Assembly: GCA_964632355.1 (NCBI GenBank)
Contig: CAZWBW010000018.1
Span: 1 to 35,967 of the forward strand
From: JALOAP01 sp964632355
GTDB lineage: Bacteria; Chloroflexota; Dehalococcoidia; Tepidiformales; Tepidiformaceae
Direction of reading: 5' to 3'
Length of the DNA: 35,967 nucleotides
The notes beneath the pieces are model-generated. The model was not told where the DNA came from and made no database searches. It saw only the letters and a program-made list of their open reading frames with translations. The position numbers and the translations under genes were made by a program. Below, piece after piece: positions 22,790 to 31,825 of this stretch (its first letter is position 1; the number at the start of each line of letters is the position of its first letter).

Positions 22790-23866
22790 CTACGTTCGCC
22801 GCTTCCTCCGCGCCGCCGACCGGCCAGCACCAGCGGCCCGCCTGCCGGTGCCCTTCGACTGCGGCGCTGCACCGGGTTTCGAAGAGGCGCCTCGGCGCAA
22901 CGCTGTCGGACCCTGTGGCGGGCTTACCCGGCTCCGCGAACCCGATGCGTTCGCACCGGGCTTGTCCGCTGTGCCGATCCGTCGTTCGGATGCGCGCTGG
23001 CCCTGGGGAGGCTTCGCCGGTGCTGTCCGAGGCGCAGCGCCGCTCTTGGGCTGCGCCTTCCCGGCCTTGCCCTTTGGTCCGCTCAGCGGCGCGGCTGGCG
23101 TGGTCTTCGCCGCCTCCTGCTCCGCGCGCTGCTTCGCGGCAGCATACAGCGCCTGCACCTCGGTCTCGGTGAGTTCCCGGAAGCTCCCTGTCTGCAGGTC
23201 ACCCAGGTGCAACGGGCCAATGCGAATTCGCCGCAGCAGCCGGACCTCCCGCCCGAGCGCCTCCATCATTCGGCGAATCTCGCGGTTCTTCCCCTCGCGC
23301 AGCGTGATCAACACCCAGGCAGGTGCCTCCGGCTCGCCGTCATCAGACTCGGACGTTGGTGGCATCGCGATTCGCGCCGACGTCGCTCGCAGGCGTTCGC
23401 CTTCCGACTCGACGCCGCGCACGATGCGCCGGATGTCGGTCTCGGAAAGCTGGCGGTCGATCCCGACCAGGTACTCCTTCTCGATTTCGTACCGGGGGTG
23501 CGTCAGCAGATTCGTCAGGTGCCCGTCGTTCGTGATGATAAGCAGGCCCTCGCTGTCCATGTCGAGCCGGCCCACCGGGTGCAACTGCACATCGCCGATG
23601 GGGACGAGGTCCAGTACCGTGTCGCGACCCTGCTCGTCGCTGGTCGTGGTCACGATGCCCCGCGGCTTGTTGAGCGCGAAATAGCGATACNNNNNNNNNN
23701 CCCCGTCGACCGTAATCTCGTCGACCTCAGGGTCGGCACGGGAACCAAGGGTGGTGACGACCTGTCCGTTCACGGCCACCCGGCCCGCCAGCATCAGCTC
23801 CTCGGCTTCGCGTCGCGAAGCAACCCCTGCGTTCGAGAGGATCTTCTGAATTCGCTCGAGCGTCAT
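22790..23866 (-). CDS. 16S/23S rRNA pseudouridine synthase, RsuA/RluB/RluE/RluF family
   Basis: A 358-residue protein. The ATG at 23866 has GAGGA just upstream. Residues 1-55 form an S4 RNA-binding domain (ERIQKILSNAGVASRREAEE). The catalytic domain has GRLDMDSEGLLIITNDG with nucleophile Asp102 and the later EGKNREIRRMMEALG. The family turns specific uridines of ribosomal RNA into pseudouridine. The catalytic part ends near residue 245. It is followed by ~110 residues rich in Ala, Pro, Lys, Arg and Gly, probably disordered and RNA-binding. A 10-N gap sits between the S4 and catalytic domains, where relatives have a slightly longer linker. Confidence 0.92.
   Translation of the reverse strand: MTLERIQKILSNAGVASRREAEELMLAGRVAVNGQVVTTLGSRADPEVDEITVDGXXXXYRYFALNKPRGIVTTTSDEQGRDTVLDLVPIGDVQLHPVGRLDMDSEGLLIITNDGHLTNLLTHPRYEIEKEYLVGIDRQLSETDIRRIVRGVESEGERLRATSARIAMPPTSESDDGEPEAPAWVLITLREGKNREIRRMMEALGREVRLLRRIRIGPLHLGDLQTGSFRELTETEVQALYAAAKQRAEQEAAKTTPAAPLSGPKGKAGKAQPKSGAAPRTAPAKPPQGQRASERRIGTADKPGANASGSRSRVSPPQGPTALRRGASSKPGAAPQSKGTGRRAAGAGRSAARRKRRT
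23691..23700. other. Assembly gap, 10 N
   Basis: Ten N in the linker after the S4 domain of the pseudouridine synthase gene. Confidence 0.95.
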
Positions 23867-23878
23867 GCTTCCTCGCAA

Positions 23879-25846
23879 TCAGCGTTGCTCGCGCCGGGCC
23901 AGCATCCGGCCCACCCCGAGCGCGCTCGCCACGGCGCCAGCGCCTCCCGCGGCGCCCAACAGGATCCACGGTACGGGAGAACCGCCATCTGCGCTCTCAA
24001 CGACCTCGACGCGGTCCTGCGTTTGCGTTTCGCCTTCCCCGGGATCAGCTGCAGGCGAACTCGCGCGGCGCGGCTGGGGGTCGTTCTGCGGGGTGCGTGC
24101 GGGCGCGGCCGCGAACTCGTTCGGGCCGCCGGGTGTTGCGCGACTGGTCAGCCGCCACGCCCCCGTTTCGTCGCGCCCGAGCGTCTGGCCTGCGTCCGGC
24201 GCCGGTGGAGCCGGCGAGTTCACGCTCGCGTTGTCGCCGTACGACACGGCGTCCGCCTCGATTCCCCCGGGCGTGACCAGCCGGATCACATCGCCCGTGT
24301 TGTTCAGCCCCCGCCCGATATCGCCGTCGGGTACGCGAACCACCGGCACATCCGCCGCGAAACTGGCGCTGCTCGCGGCAATGACGACGAAGCCTCCCGG
24401 CGGAACCACGTACGCCGGGAGTTCGTCCATTTCGTTGGCGTCGCCGAGCAGCCAGCCCGCGAGGTCGATCGGGTCGGACCCGGTGTTCTGGAGCTCCACC
24501 CACTCGTACGCGGTGTCCCTCCCGGGCTCAACTGGATCGCTCGCGAACTCCGAGATCCGGAGACCTTGCGCCCCGGTCTGCGCGCGGACCGCGACCTGAA
24601 CCACTGCCCCGGCGGCTTTTCGTTCGCCGCCGCTCACCATATCCGCCGCCAGCAACGGCACACGAATCGGGTCCGGCGGCGCCTCGGTCGGCTCGAACAC
24701 GACGTTGTCGAACGCACCGATGACCACGTCGTCGCTGGCTGGCCGCAGCATCAATCTCACCCGTGCAGAGTTCGCCTCTCGCGGCGCCTGTATCGGGCCT
24801 GTCGCAAGCCGCGTCCATTGCGCCGCCTCGGTGGCGTCCCCCTCGACGGATGCCATCATCGCGCTGCTGCCGTCGTGCGACTTGTACCAGGCGATCCGGA
24901 GGAACACGGTTCCCTTGCCCGACGCCACCCTCGCGTCGGCCCCGACCCGGTACCATTCGCCCCCGGTCACAGGCACGGCCTGGTGGATCCACTTGGTGCT
25001 CGTGGTGGCAGAGTGAAGGGTGGCAGCCCAGGACCCCGCTGCCGCGTTCGCACTCACGCCGAGCGTGCCGCCGTTCTTTGCCCAACCGATGGGCTGGCCA
25101 CCCGAAACCGACTCGAAGCCACCGTTCGTGAGCAGCCCCCATTCGCCGCCGGTCTTTGGTGGCGTCGGCGTCCCGGTCCGTGGCGGTGTCGAAGTCGGCG
25201 GCGTTGGCGTCGCTGGCGGCGGGGTGGGGGTTCGCGTGGGTGTTGGCGTAGGTGTGCGCGTGTGCGTGGCCGGCGAAGTCGGTGATGTAGGACTCGGCCG
25301 TTGGGTCGGGGTTGTGGTGGGGGTCGGGCTTTCTGGATCCGCGACCACCTGCAGCGACGCCGAATCGACAAGCACCTCAGCGCCGGTGGGCGCGTTCATG
25401 CGCACCCGGAACGAAATCCAGGCGGTTCCCACCGGCGCCACTCGTTCCACTGCGAGCGTTCGGAAGGCTTCTCCGAACGCGCTTTCCTGCACGAAAACCG
25501 AATCAAGCGGTGTCGTCGGCGTGCTTCCATAGAATTCGAGCCGCAGGCTGACGGTCGCATCGCCTGACTGCAGCTTCGAACGCACCTCGGCGTGGTACGT
25601 GGCGTTCGGCACCGCGGGAACGACCTGCGCGAGCTCTACGACGCCGTTGCCGCTCAATAGCGCCGCGAAGCCTGAATCGCCCGGGGCCTGCGTCGCGGGG
25701 CCGACCCACCCCACCGGGCCGGTTGCGCCCCACGCCTCGAACCCGGGATTCGTAAGGAGTTCGCTGCCACCGTCCGATGCCGCCAGCCCGGGCGGTATCC
25801 CGGCCAGCGCACAGAACAACACCAGCCAGGATGCCAGTGCTCGCAT
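23879..25846 (-). CDS. Membrane-anchored surface protein with two carbohydrate-binding-like domains and a lamin-tail domain
   Basis: A 655-residue exported protein. A signal peptide occupies residues 1-23. A first jelly-roll, CBM4/9-like domain spans ~28-168 (LLTNPGFEAWG, DSASLQVV). A Pro/Thr-rich linker follows at 171-232. A second, similar domain spans ~235-385 (LLTNGGFESVSGGQPIGWAK). A lamin-tail (LTD) domain spans ~428-575 (ISEFASDP, YEWVELQNTGSDPIDLAGW). An acidic stalk and a membrane helix at ~626-648 end in RREQR. It is probably displayed outside the cell and held by the C-terminal helix. The domain calls are by pattern. The ligand is unknown. It lies between purD and the pseudouridine synthase, whose start is 12 bp downstream. 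Confidence 0.8.
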   Translation of the reverse strand: MRALASWLVLFCALAGIPPGLAASDGGSELLTNPGFEAWGATGPVGWVGPATQAPGDSGFAALLSGNGVVELAQVVPAVPNATYHAEVRSKLQSGDATVSLRLEFYGSTPTTPLDSVFVQESAFGEAFRTLAVERVAPVGTAWISFRVRMNAPTGAEVLVDSASLQVVADPESPTPTTTPTQRPSPTSPTSPATHTRTPTPTPTRTPTPPPATPTPPTSTPPRTGTPTPPKTGGEWGLLTNGGFESVSGGQPIGWAKNGGTLGVSANAAAGSWAATLHSATTSTKWIHQAVPVTGGEWYRVGADARVASGKGTVFLRIAWYKSHDGSSAMMASVEGDATEAAQWTRLATGPIQAPREANSARVRLMLRPASDDVVIGAFDNVVFEPTEAPPDPIRVPLLAADMVSGGERKAAGAVVQVAVRAQTGAQGLRISEFASDPVEPGRDTAYEWVELQNTGSDPIDLAGWLLGDANEMDELPAYVVPPGGFVVIAASSASFAADVPVVRVPDGDIGRGLNNTGDVIRLVTPGGIEADAVSYGDNASVNSPAPPAPDAGQTLGRDETGAWRLTSRATPGGPNEFAAAPARTPQNDPQPRRASSPAADPGEGETQTQDRVEVVESADGGSPVPWILLGAAGGAGAVASALGVGRMLARREQR

Positions 25847-25883
25847 GCCGGCGGCATCCTAGCAGGTCACTCCTATCCGAGCA

Positions 25884-27173
25884 TCATTCCCGTTTGCGGG
25901 TCGCTTCTTCCCCGACGAGCGCGATGTCGCGACGGTAGTGCGCGTCGGTGAACTCGATGCGAGCGACGTTCTCGTAGGCCTTGGCGCGCGCCTCCTCCAG
26001 CGTATCGCCCGTCGCGACCACGGTGAGCACGCGTCCGCCGTTCGTGACCAGCCCGCGCGAGTCCTGCTTCGTGCCCGCGTGGAACACGAGCACATCCGCG
26101 TCAACCGAGTCGACCCCGGTGATCACGTGCCCGAGCTTGTACGTCGCCGGGTACCCGCCGCTCGCCATCACGACGCCCACGGCCGGGCGCGGCGACCAGC
26201 GAACCTCCACATCGGCAAGCCGGCCTTCCGCAGCGGCGAGGCAGACCTCGTACAGGTCGCTTTCGAGCCGCGGCAGGAGCACCTGCGTTTCCGGGTCGCC
26301 CCAGCGCGCGTTGAACTCGAGCACACGGATGCCCTCATCGGTCACCATCAGCCCAGGAAAGAGCGTCCCGTTGTATGGTGCGCCTTCGCTCGCCATGCCC
26401 GCGATCGCCCGTTCGACGACCTGGTGCCGGATCTCCTCGGCGAGGCGCTCGTCAACGAAGGCGCTCGGGCTGTACGCCCCCATCCCGCCGGTGTTCAGGC
26501 CGATGTCCCCGTCCTGCGCCCGCTTGTAATCGCTGGCGAATGGCATCAGGACGGCCGTCTTGCCGTCGCAGAAGGCGTGCGCGCTTGTCTCCCAACCGTA
26601 CAGCCGCTCTTCGATAACGACCTCGTTGCCCGCAGCCCCGAAATCACGGCGCACCATGATGATGTCCAGCGCGGTCAGCGCTTCGTGCATGTCGTTGCAG
26701 ACGATGGCGCCCTTGCCTGCTGCCAGGCCGCTCGCCTTCACCACCAGTGGCCTGTCGGGCTGTGACTCGACGTAGCGGCGGGCCTCCTGGTAATCCGTGA
26801 ACGACCGGCTCGCCGCCGTTGGGATGTTGTGGCGCGCCATGAACTCCTTCGCCCAGACCTTGCTGGCCTCAAGCCTGGCAGCCGCCTGCGTTGGTCCGTA
26901 GCACAGGACTCCCTGCGCGGTTAGCCGGTCGACGAGACCCAGCGGTTGCGGGTCGTCCATCGACGCGAGATAGAAGTCGATGCGGAGCTCCTTCGCCGCC
27001 CGGCACAGCCCGTCGATGTCCTTCGGCTGCACGGGGACGTTGGTCGCGACCAGCGCCGTCCCGGCGTTGCCCGGCGCGACGAACACCTCCTCGACCTTTG
27101 GGCTCTGCCGCAGCTTCCACGCGATTGCGTGCTCACGCGCGCCGCTTCCGACCAGTAACACCCGCGCACCCAT
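25884..27173 (-). CDS. purD: Phosphoribosylamine--glycine ligase
   Basis: A 429-residue ATP-grasp enzyme of the second step of de novo purine synthesis, joining glycine to phosphoribosylamine. The N-terminal VLLVGSGAREHAIAWKL is diagnostic. PLVVKASGLAAGKGAIV, GLNTGGMGAYSPSAF, and FNARWGDPETQVLLPRL complete the ATP-grasp and metal-binding signature. The ATG at 27173 is preferred, with a GTG directly before it as alternative; GAGG lies 8 nt upstream of the ATG. It follows guaA on the same strand after ~50 bp, forming a purine pair. Confidence 0.96.
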   Translation of the reverse strand: MGARVLLVGSGAREHAIAWKLRQSPKVEEVFVAPGNAGTALVATNVPVQPKDIDGLCRAAKELRIDFYLASMDDPQPLGLVDRLTAQGVLCYGPTQAAARLEASKVWAKEFMARHNIPTAASRSFTDYQEARRYVESQPDRPLVVKASGLAAGKGAIVCNDMHEALTALDIIMVRRDFGAAGNEVVIEERLYGWETSAHAFCDGKTAVLMPFASDYKRAQDGDIGLNTGGMGAYSPSAFVDERLAEEIRHQVVERAIAGMASEGAPYNGTLFPGLMVTDEGIRVLEFNARWGDPETQVLLPRLESDLYEVCLAAAEGRLADVEVRWSPRPAVGVVMASGGYPATYKLGHVITGVDSVDADVLVFHAGTKQDSRGLVTNGGRVLTVVATGDTLEEARAKAYENVARIEFTDAHYRRDIALVGEEATRKRE

Positions 27174-27224
27174 CACTCGAACCTCACCAATTCGCTTTTC
27201 GGTCCATTCGGCCGGCGGCCGTCG

Positions 27225-28841
27225 TTATTCCCACTCGATCGTTCCCGGGGGCTTCGGCGTGATGTCGTAGACCACCCGGTTGACCCCGTCGACTTCGTTC
27301 ACGATGCGATTCGACATCCGCGCGAGCAGGTCATGAGGGAGCCGCGCCCAGTCCGCGGTCATCGCGTCGTCGGCCACCACGGCGCGAATCGCCACGGCGT
27401 AGCCGTACGTTCGGTAGTCGCCCATAACGCCGACCGTCTTCGAATCCGTCAGGACGGCGAAGCTCTGCCAGAGCTCCCGGTACAGCCCGGCGTTGCGCAC
27501 CTCGTCCATCACGATGCGGTCGGCCTTCCGGAGGATTTCGAGTTTCTCGCGTGTCACCTCGCCGAGCACGCGAATGGCGAGGCCCGGCCCCGGGAACGGG
27601 TGGCGCCACACCATCTCTTCGGGCAGCCCCAGCGCCTCGCCGATTCGCCGCACCTCGTCTTTAAACAGGTACCGAAGCGGCTCCACCAGCCCCAGCTTCA
27701 TGTCCGGCGGCAGCCCGCCCACGTTGTGGTGCGTCTTAATCTTCACGGCGCCCTTGCCGTGCGAGGCGCTTTCGATGACGTCCGGGTACACCGTTCCCTG
27801 GCACAGGAACCGCGCGTCCTCAATCTTCCGTGCTTCGCGTTCGAAGATGCGCACGAACGTGTTGCCGATGCGCACCCGCTTGGTCTCCGGGTTCGTGACC
27901 TCGGCCAGCGCGGCGAGGAAGTCCTCCGATGCGTCGACGTGCACGAGGTTCATGTGCATGTTCTTGCGGAACGTCTGCACCACCTCGTCGGCCTCGCCCG
28001 CGCGGAGCAGCCCGTTGTCCACGAAGATGCATGTCAGCTGATCACCGATGGCCTGGTGCACCAGCGCGGCCGCCACGGAGCTATCGACGCCTCCGGACAG
28101 GCCGCAGATGACCCGGCCGTCGCCCACCTGCTCGCGGATGCTTGCGACCGTCTCTTCGATGAAGTTGCCCGGGGTCCAGCTCCCGTCCGCTCCACAGATG
28201 CGATGCACGAAGTTCGCGAGGAGGTCCTTGCCTCGCGGGGTGTGGGCGACCTCGGGGTGGAACTGCAGGCCGTAGTACCCACGCTCCGGGTTCGCCATCA
28301 CGGCAACGGGCGAGTTCTGCGACTTCGCTACAGCCTCGAACCCCTCGGGGATCCGCTCGATCCGGTCGCCGTGGCTCATCCACACCTCGAGCTCTGTCGG
28401 GAGCCCCTCGAGCAGCGGGACGTCTTTCGTTCGAACGACCGTCGCCGGCCCGTACTCGCGTTCGCGGCCCGGCGCAACTTCGCCGCCGAGGTGCTGCGCC
28501 ATGAGCTGCATCCCGTAGCAGATGCCAAGTACGGGCACCCCGAGGTCCCAGGCCCATTCGGGCGCTCGCGGTGCGTCCTCCTCGTACACCGAGTTCGGCC
28601 CGCCCGAGAGGATGATGCCCCGCACGTCCTGCCCCGCGATCCGGTCGCGCGGCGCGTCATAGGGGAGCATCTCGCAGTAGGTGTTCAGCTCGCGGACTCG
28701 CCGCGCGATGAGCATGCTGAACTGCGACCCAAAGTCGATGACGACGATCGTCGGGTGGCCCTTCGCGGGGTCGGCTGCACCGCTTGCTGGCGTTTCCTGG
28801 AGCTGCTCGGGGTTCGAAGGTGATTCGGTCACGGCGTCCAT
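27225..28841 (-). CDS. guaA: GMP synthase (glutamine-hydrolysing)
   Basis: A 538-residue enzyme making GMP from XMP. The glutamine amidotransferase domain starts at IVVIDFGSQF (32-41), with catalytic Cys108 in GICYGMQ, His195 and Glu197 in QFHPEV. The ATP pyrophosphatase domain has the P-loop SGGVDSS at 249-255. The C-terminal dimerisation domain ends in the conserved PPGTIEWE. The ATG at 28841 gives ~28 extra N-terminal residues compared with the usual start, and no good ribosome binding site precedes it, so the exact start is uncertain. It is divergent from selB. Confidence 0.95.
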   Translation of the reverse strand: MDAVTESPSNPEQLQETPASGAADPAKGHPTIVVIDFGSQFSMLIARRVRELNTYCEMLPYDAPRDRIAGQDVRGIILSGGPNSVYEEDAPRAPEWAWDLGVPVLGICYGMQLMAQHLGGEVAPGREREYGPATVVRTKDVPLLEGLPTELEVWMSHGDRIERIPEGFEAVAKSQNSPVAVMANPERGYYGLQFHPEVAHTPRGKDLLANFVHRICGADGSWTPGNFIEETVASIREQVGDGRVICGLSGGVDSSVAAALVHQAIGDQLTCIFVDNGLLRAGEADEVVQTFRKNMHMNLVHVDASEDFLAALAEVTNPETKRVRIGNTFVRIFEREARKIEDARFLCQGTVYPDVIESASHGKGAVKIKTHHNVGGLPPDMKLGLVEPLRYLFKDEVRRIGEALGLPEEMVWRHPFPGPGLAIRVLGEVTREKLEILRKADRIVMDEVRNAGLYRELWQSFAVLTDSKTVGVMGDYRTYGYAVAIRAVVADDAMTADWARLPHDLLARMSNRIVNEVDGVNRVVYDITPKPPGTIEWE

Positions 28842-28975
28842 ACGCCACGCTACCAACACCTGCAAACTAGGGTCAACGAACGCGCTTCCCCGGCCTTTCG
28901 ATGCGTCTCGTCGTATGCTGCGAGGCGAAAATTGAGCGGGAGCGCTGACCCAGCAGCGCCCGGGGACGCCCAGCC

Positions 28976-30832
28976 GTGACATCGAACGCAGGCTCTTTTG
29001 TCATCGGTACCGCCGGCCATGTCGACCACGGCAAGAGCGCGCTCGTGCAGGCGCTCACCGGCATCGACCCCGACCGCCTGCGGGAGGAGAAGGAACGCGG
29101 CCTGACCATCGAACTCGGCTTCGCGTGGCTCACCCTGCCCTCCGGCCGGGAGGTCAGCGTCGTCGATGTCCCCGGCCACGAACGCTTCATCAAGAACATG
29201 CTCGCGGGCGCCGGCGGCGTCGACCTCGCACTCCTCGTCGTGGCGGCCGACGAAGGCCCGCGCCCGCAGACGCACGAACACCTCGCGATTCTCGAACTGC
29301 TCGACGTGCCGAACGGCGTGGTCGCCATCACCAAGGCTGACCTTGTCGAACCGGAGTACCTCGACCTGGTGGAGGCGGAACTCCGCGACCTCCTTGCCGG
29401 TACGCGCTTCGCAGAGGCGAAGATCGTGCGAACGTCGGCTACTGCCGGCACCGGGCTCACGGAACTTCTCGCCACGCTCGACGTTGCCCTCGACGCAATG
29501 CCGCCGAAGCGCAACCTCGGACGGCCCCGCCTGCCCATCGACCGCGCGTTCACCGTGGCCGGCTTCGGGACCGTTGTCACCGGCACGCTGCTTGATGGCG
29601 CGCTCGAGGTAGGACAAGAGGTCGAACTCCAGCCCGGCAGGCTTCGCGCGCGCATCCGCGGCCTCCAGCGCCACAAGACGAAGGTCGACCGCCTGGAGCC
29701 GGGCACCCGCGCCGCCGTTAACCTCAGCGGTGTCCGCGCTGAAGAACTCTCGCGCGGAATGGTTCTCAGTCTCCCGGGCGTCATCGCACCGGTCCGCGTC
29801 GTCGACGTTCTCCTGCGCGCCCCCGACATCCTTGCGCACCCGCTCCAGCACGATGCCGGGGTGACCTTCCTCGCCGCCACCTCAGAGACCGAAGCGAAGC
29901 TCCGCCTGCTCGATCGCGACGCCCTCCTGCCCGGCGAGGAGGGATGGGCGCAACTCGTGCTTGCCTCTCCCGTCGCGGTGCTGCCCGGAGACCACTGCAT
30001 CGTACGAACGCCGAACGAAACGGCCGCTGGCGGACGCATCGTCGCGGTGAACGCCCGCCGCCATCGCCGGAACCACGAGCCGACTCTTGCTGCGCTGCGC
30101 CGCCAACTCGAGGGCACCCCCGCGGACCGCCTGTTCGACCTCCTTTCGTCCGGCCCATTGCTCCGGCAGGACATAACAACGCGCCTTGGCATTGAAACCG
30201 ACGCGGCCGATGCAGCGGTGGCGGCCCTGGTCGAATCTCAACGCGCCCGCCTCGCCGGCGACCGCGTCTACGCCGTCCCGTGGCTCGAGACACAGGCCGC
30301 CGGGGCGCTCACGGCCGTAACTGAATTCCTTGGCGCGAACCCGCTGCGAACCGCCGCGCCCCGCGAACACGTTCGCAGCAGCCTGCGGCTCGACCCGCCC
30401 ATCTTTGCCGACGTCATCGCCGCCGCGGTTAGTGCAGGAATGCTCGACGAGCGGGGCGCCGGTCTCGCACCGTCTGGCTACGAAGTGACGCTCTCACCCG
30501 GCCAGGAAGCGCAAGTCCGCGCCTTCCTCGATGCCCTTGCTACCACTCCCTATTCGCCGCCCACGGATAACCTGCCGTCCCCCGACGTGCTGGCCTATCT
30601 CGCCGAACAGGGCCTGGTCGAAGACACCGGTGCGGGCGTCGTGTTCAGCAAGCAGGCGTTCGACGAAATGAAGGACGCCGTGCTCGACCACATCCGGGCG
30701 AACGGCAGCGTGACGCTTGCCGAAGTGCGCGACATGTTCGGGACGAGCCGCAAGTACGCGCAGGCGTTCCTCGAACACCTCGACGCGCTGCGCCTTACCC
30801 GGCGAGTCGGCGATACACGGGTGCTGCGCTAG
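28976..30832 (+). CDS. selB: Selenocysteine-specific translation elongation factor
   Basis: A 618-residue GTPase that brings selenocysteyl-tRNA to UGA codons marked by a SECIS hairpin. The start is GTG. G1 is GHVDHGKS at 14-21, the switch region GLTIELGFAW follows at 42-51, G3 is DVPGH at 64-68 and G4 is TKAD at 119-122, the form seen in SelB rather than EF-Tu (NKCD). Domains II and III follow, then C-terminal winged helices ending in MFGTSRKYAQAFLEHLDALR, typical of the SECIS-binding end. It implies selenoproteins in this organism. selA, selC and selD are not in the window. Confidence 0.95.
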   Translation: MTSNAGSFVIGTAGHVDHGKSALVQALTGIDPDRLREEKERGLTIELGFAWLTLPSGREVSVVDVPGHERFIKNMLAGAGGVDLALLVVAADEGPRPQTHEHLAILELLDVPNGVVAITKADLVEPEYLDLVEAELRDLLAGTRFAEAKIVRTSATAGTGLTELLATLDVALDAMPPKRNLGRPRLPIDRAFTVAGFGTVVTGTLLDGALEVGQEVELQPGRLRARIRGLQRHKTKVDRLEPGTRAAVNLSGVRAEELSRGMVLSLPGVIAPVRVVDVLLRAPDILAHPLQHDAGVTFLAATSETEAKLRLLDRDALLPGEEGWAQLVLASPVAVLPGDHCIVRTPNETAAGGRIVAVNARRHRRNHEPTLAALRRQLEGTPADRLFDLLSSGPLLRQDITTRLGIETDAADAAVAALVESQRARLAGDRVYAVPWLETQAAGALTAVTEFLGANPLRTAAPREHVRSSLRLDPPIFADVIAAAVSAGMLDERGAGLAPSGYEVTLSPGQEAQVRAFLDALATTPYSPPTDNLPSPDVLAYLAEQGLVEDTGAGVVFSKQAFDEMKDAVLDHIRANGSVTLAEVRDMFGTSRKYAQAFLEHLDALRLTRRVGDTRVLR

Positions 30833-30841
30833 GAAGCCGCC

Positions 30842-31825
30842 TCAGACAGTCTCGGCGCTCGGCTCCGGCTCACTCCGCCCGGTAATCCTGCGGAAGAAGC
30901 GGCCGATGTCGTTGCGTTCCCACGCCACGAGGAGCTGTGCCGCCACGAAGATCGAGCTGTACGTCCCGGCCACGACGCCGACCAGCAGCACCAGCAGGAA
31001 GTCGCGGATCGTTTCGCCGCCGATGAGCAGCATCGCCGTCACGGTCAGGACTACCACGAAGGACGTGTTAATCGACCGGGTCAGCGTCTCCGTGAGGCTC
31101 GCGTTCACCGCCTCTTCGAACGGTACATACGGGTCGTGGTCCATCACCTCGCGCATCCGGTCGAACACCACGATCGTGTCGTGGACCGAAAAGCCGATGA
31201 CGGTCAGAAGCGCCGTGATGAACGCGGTATCCACCTCGGTCCCGCGCCACTCCCCAAGGATGGCGAAGAGGCCGAGGATGAGGAGTGCGTCGTGCGCCAG
31301 CGCCACCACCGCGCACGTCCCGTAGCGCCACGAACCCGGCAGGCGGCGGAACGCCAGCGAAATGTAGACCAGGATGGCAGCACTCGCGGCGAGAACCGCG
31401 AAGAACGCGTTGCGGGCGATCTCCGTCGAAACGCTGCCCGACACGGTGGAGAAGTCCCGTCGCGTCACCGGCCCGAACCGCTCCTCGACCACCTGCTGGA
31501 TGTCGTCGATCTCGCCCTGTGCCGGTTCCGTCGGGCCAACCACCTGCTGGTCCTGCGACGGCGCCCCCTCAAGTTCGTTGGTGCGAATCAGGAACGTTCG
31601 CGGCCCCGTCTCCTGCACTCGTGCCTCGGGGTGGCCGGCGTCCGACAGCGCCGAGCGCACCTGTTCGGTGGTGACGTCCTGGCTGAATTCGAACGTGAAT
31701 TGCGAACCGGAGCTAAATTCGATGCCCGGCTTGAGCTGGAACAGCGCCAGTGCCGCAATGCAGATGACCATCAGCACAGCCGAGAGGCTGAGGACCCACC
31801 AGCGCTTCCCCGCGAAGTCGATCAT
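30842..31825 (-). CDS. secF: Protein translocase subunit SecF
   Basis: A 327-residue inner-membrane protein with six helices and a periplasmic P1 loop. Recognised by LKPGIEFSSGSQFTFEF after the first helix and by ALLTVIGFSVHDTIVVFDRM and TRSINTSFVVVLTVTAMLL. With SecD it uses proton-motive force to help pull proteins through SecYEG. It overlaps secD by 4 bp (ATGA) and ends 9 bp from the convergent selB gene. Confidence 0.96.
   Translation of the reverse strand: MIDFAGKRWWVLSLSAVLMVICIAALALFQLKPGIEFSSGSQFTFEFSQDVTTEQVRSALSDAGHPEARVQETGPRTFLIRTNELEGAPSQDQQVVGPTEPAQGEIDDIQQVVEERFGPVTRRDFSTVSGSVSTEIARNAFFAVLAASAAILVYISLAFRRLPGSWRYGTCAVVALAHDALLILGLFAILGEWRGTEVDTAFITALLTVIGFSVHDTIVVFDRMREVMDHDPYVPFEEAVNASLTETLTRSINTSFVVVLTVTAMLLIGGETIRDFLLVLLVGVVAGTYSSIFVAAQLLVAWERNDIGRFFRRITGRSEPEPSAETV

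Noticed and set aside
23207..25285. A 692-codon open frame on the plus strand
   Set aside because: It lies opposite the pseudouridine synthase and lamin-tail protein, runs through N bases, and its product is Arg/Pro/His-rich without any domain; a GC-driven shadow.
25147..25332. Short tandem-like repeats resembling a CRISPR or microsatellite
   Set aside because: They are codons of the Pro/Thr-rich linker in the lamin-tail protein; unit lengths are irregular and no spacers exist.
27333..28823. A 496-codon open frame on the plus strand
   Set aside because: Fully opposite guaA, which has all catalytic motifs; the antisense product shows no domain.
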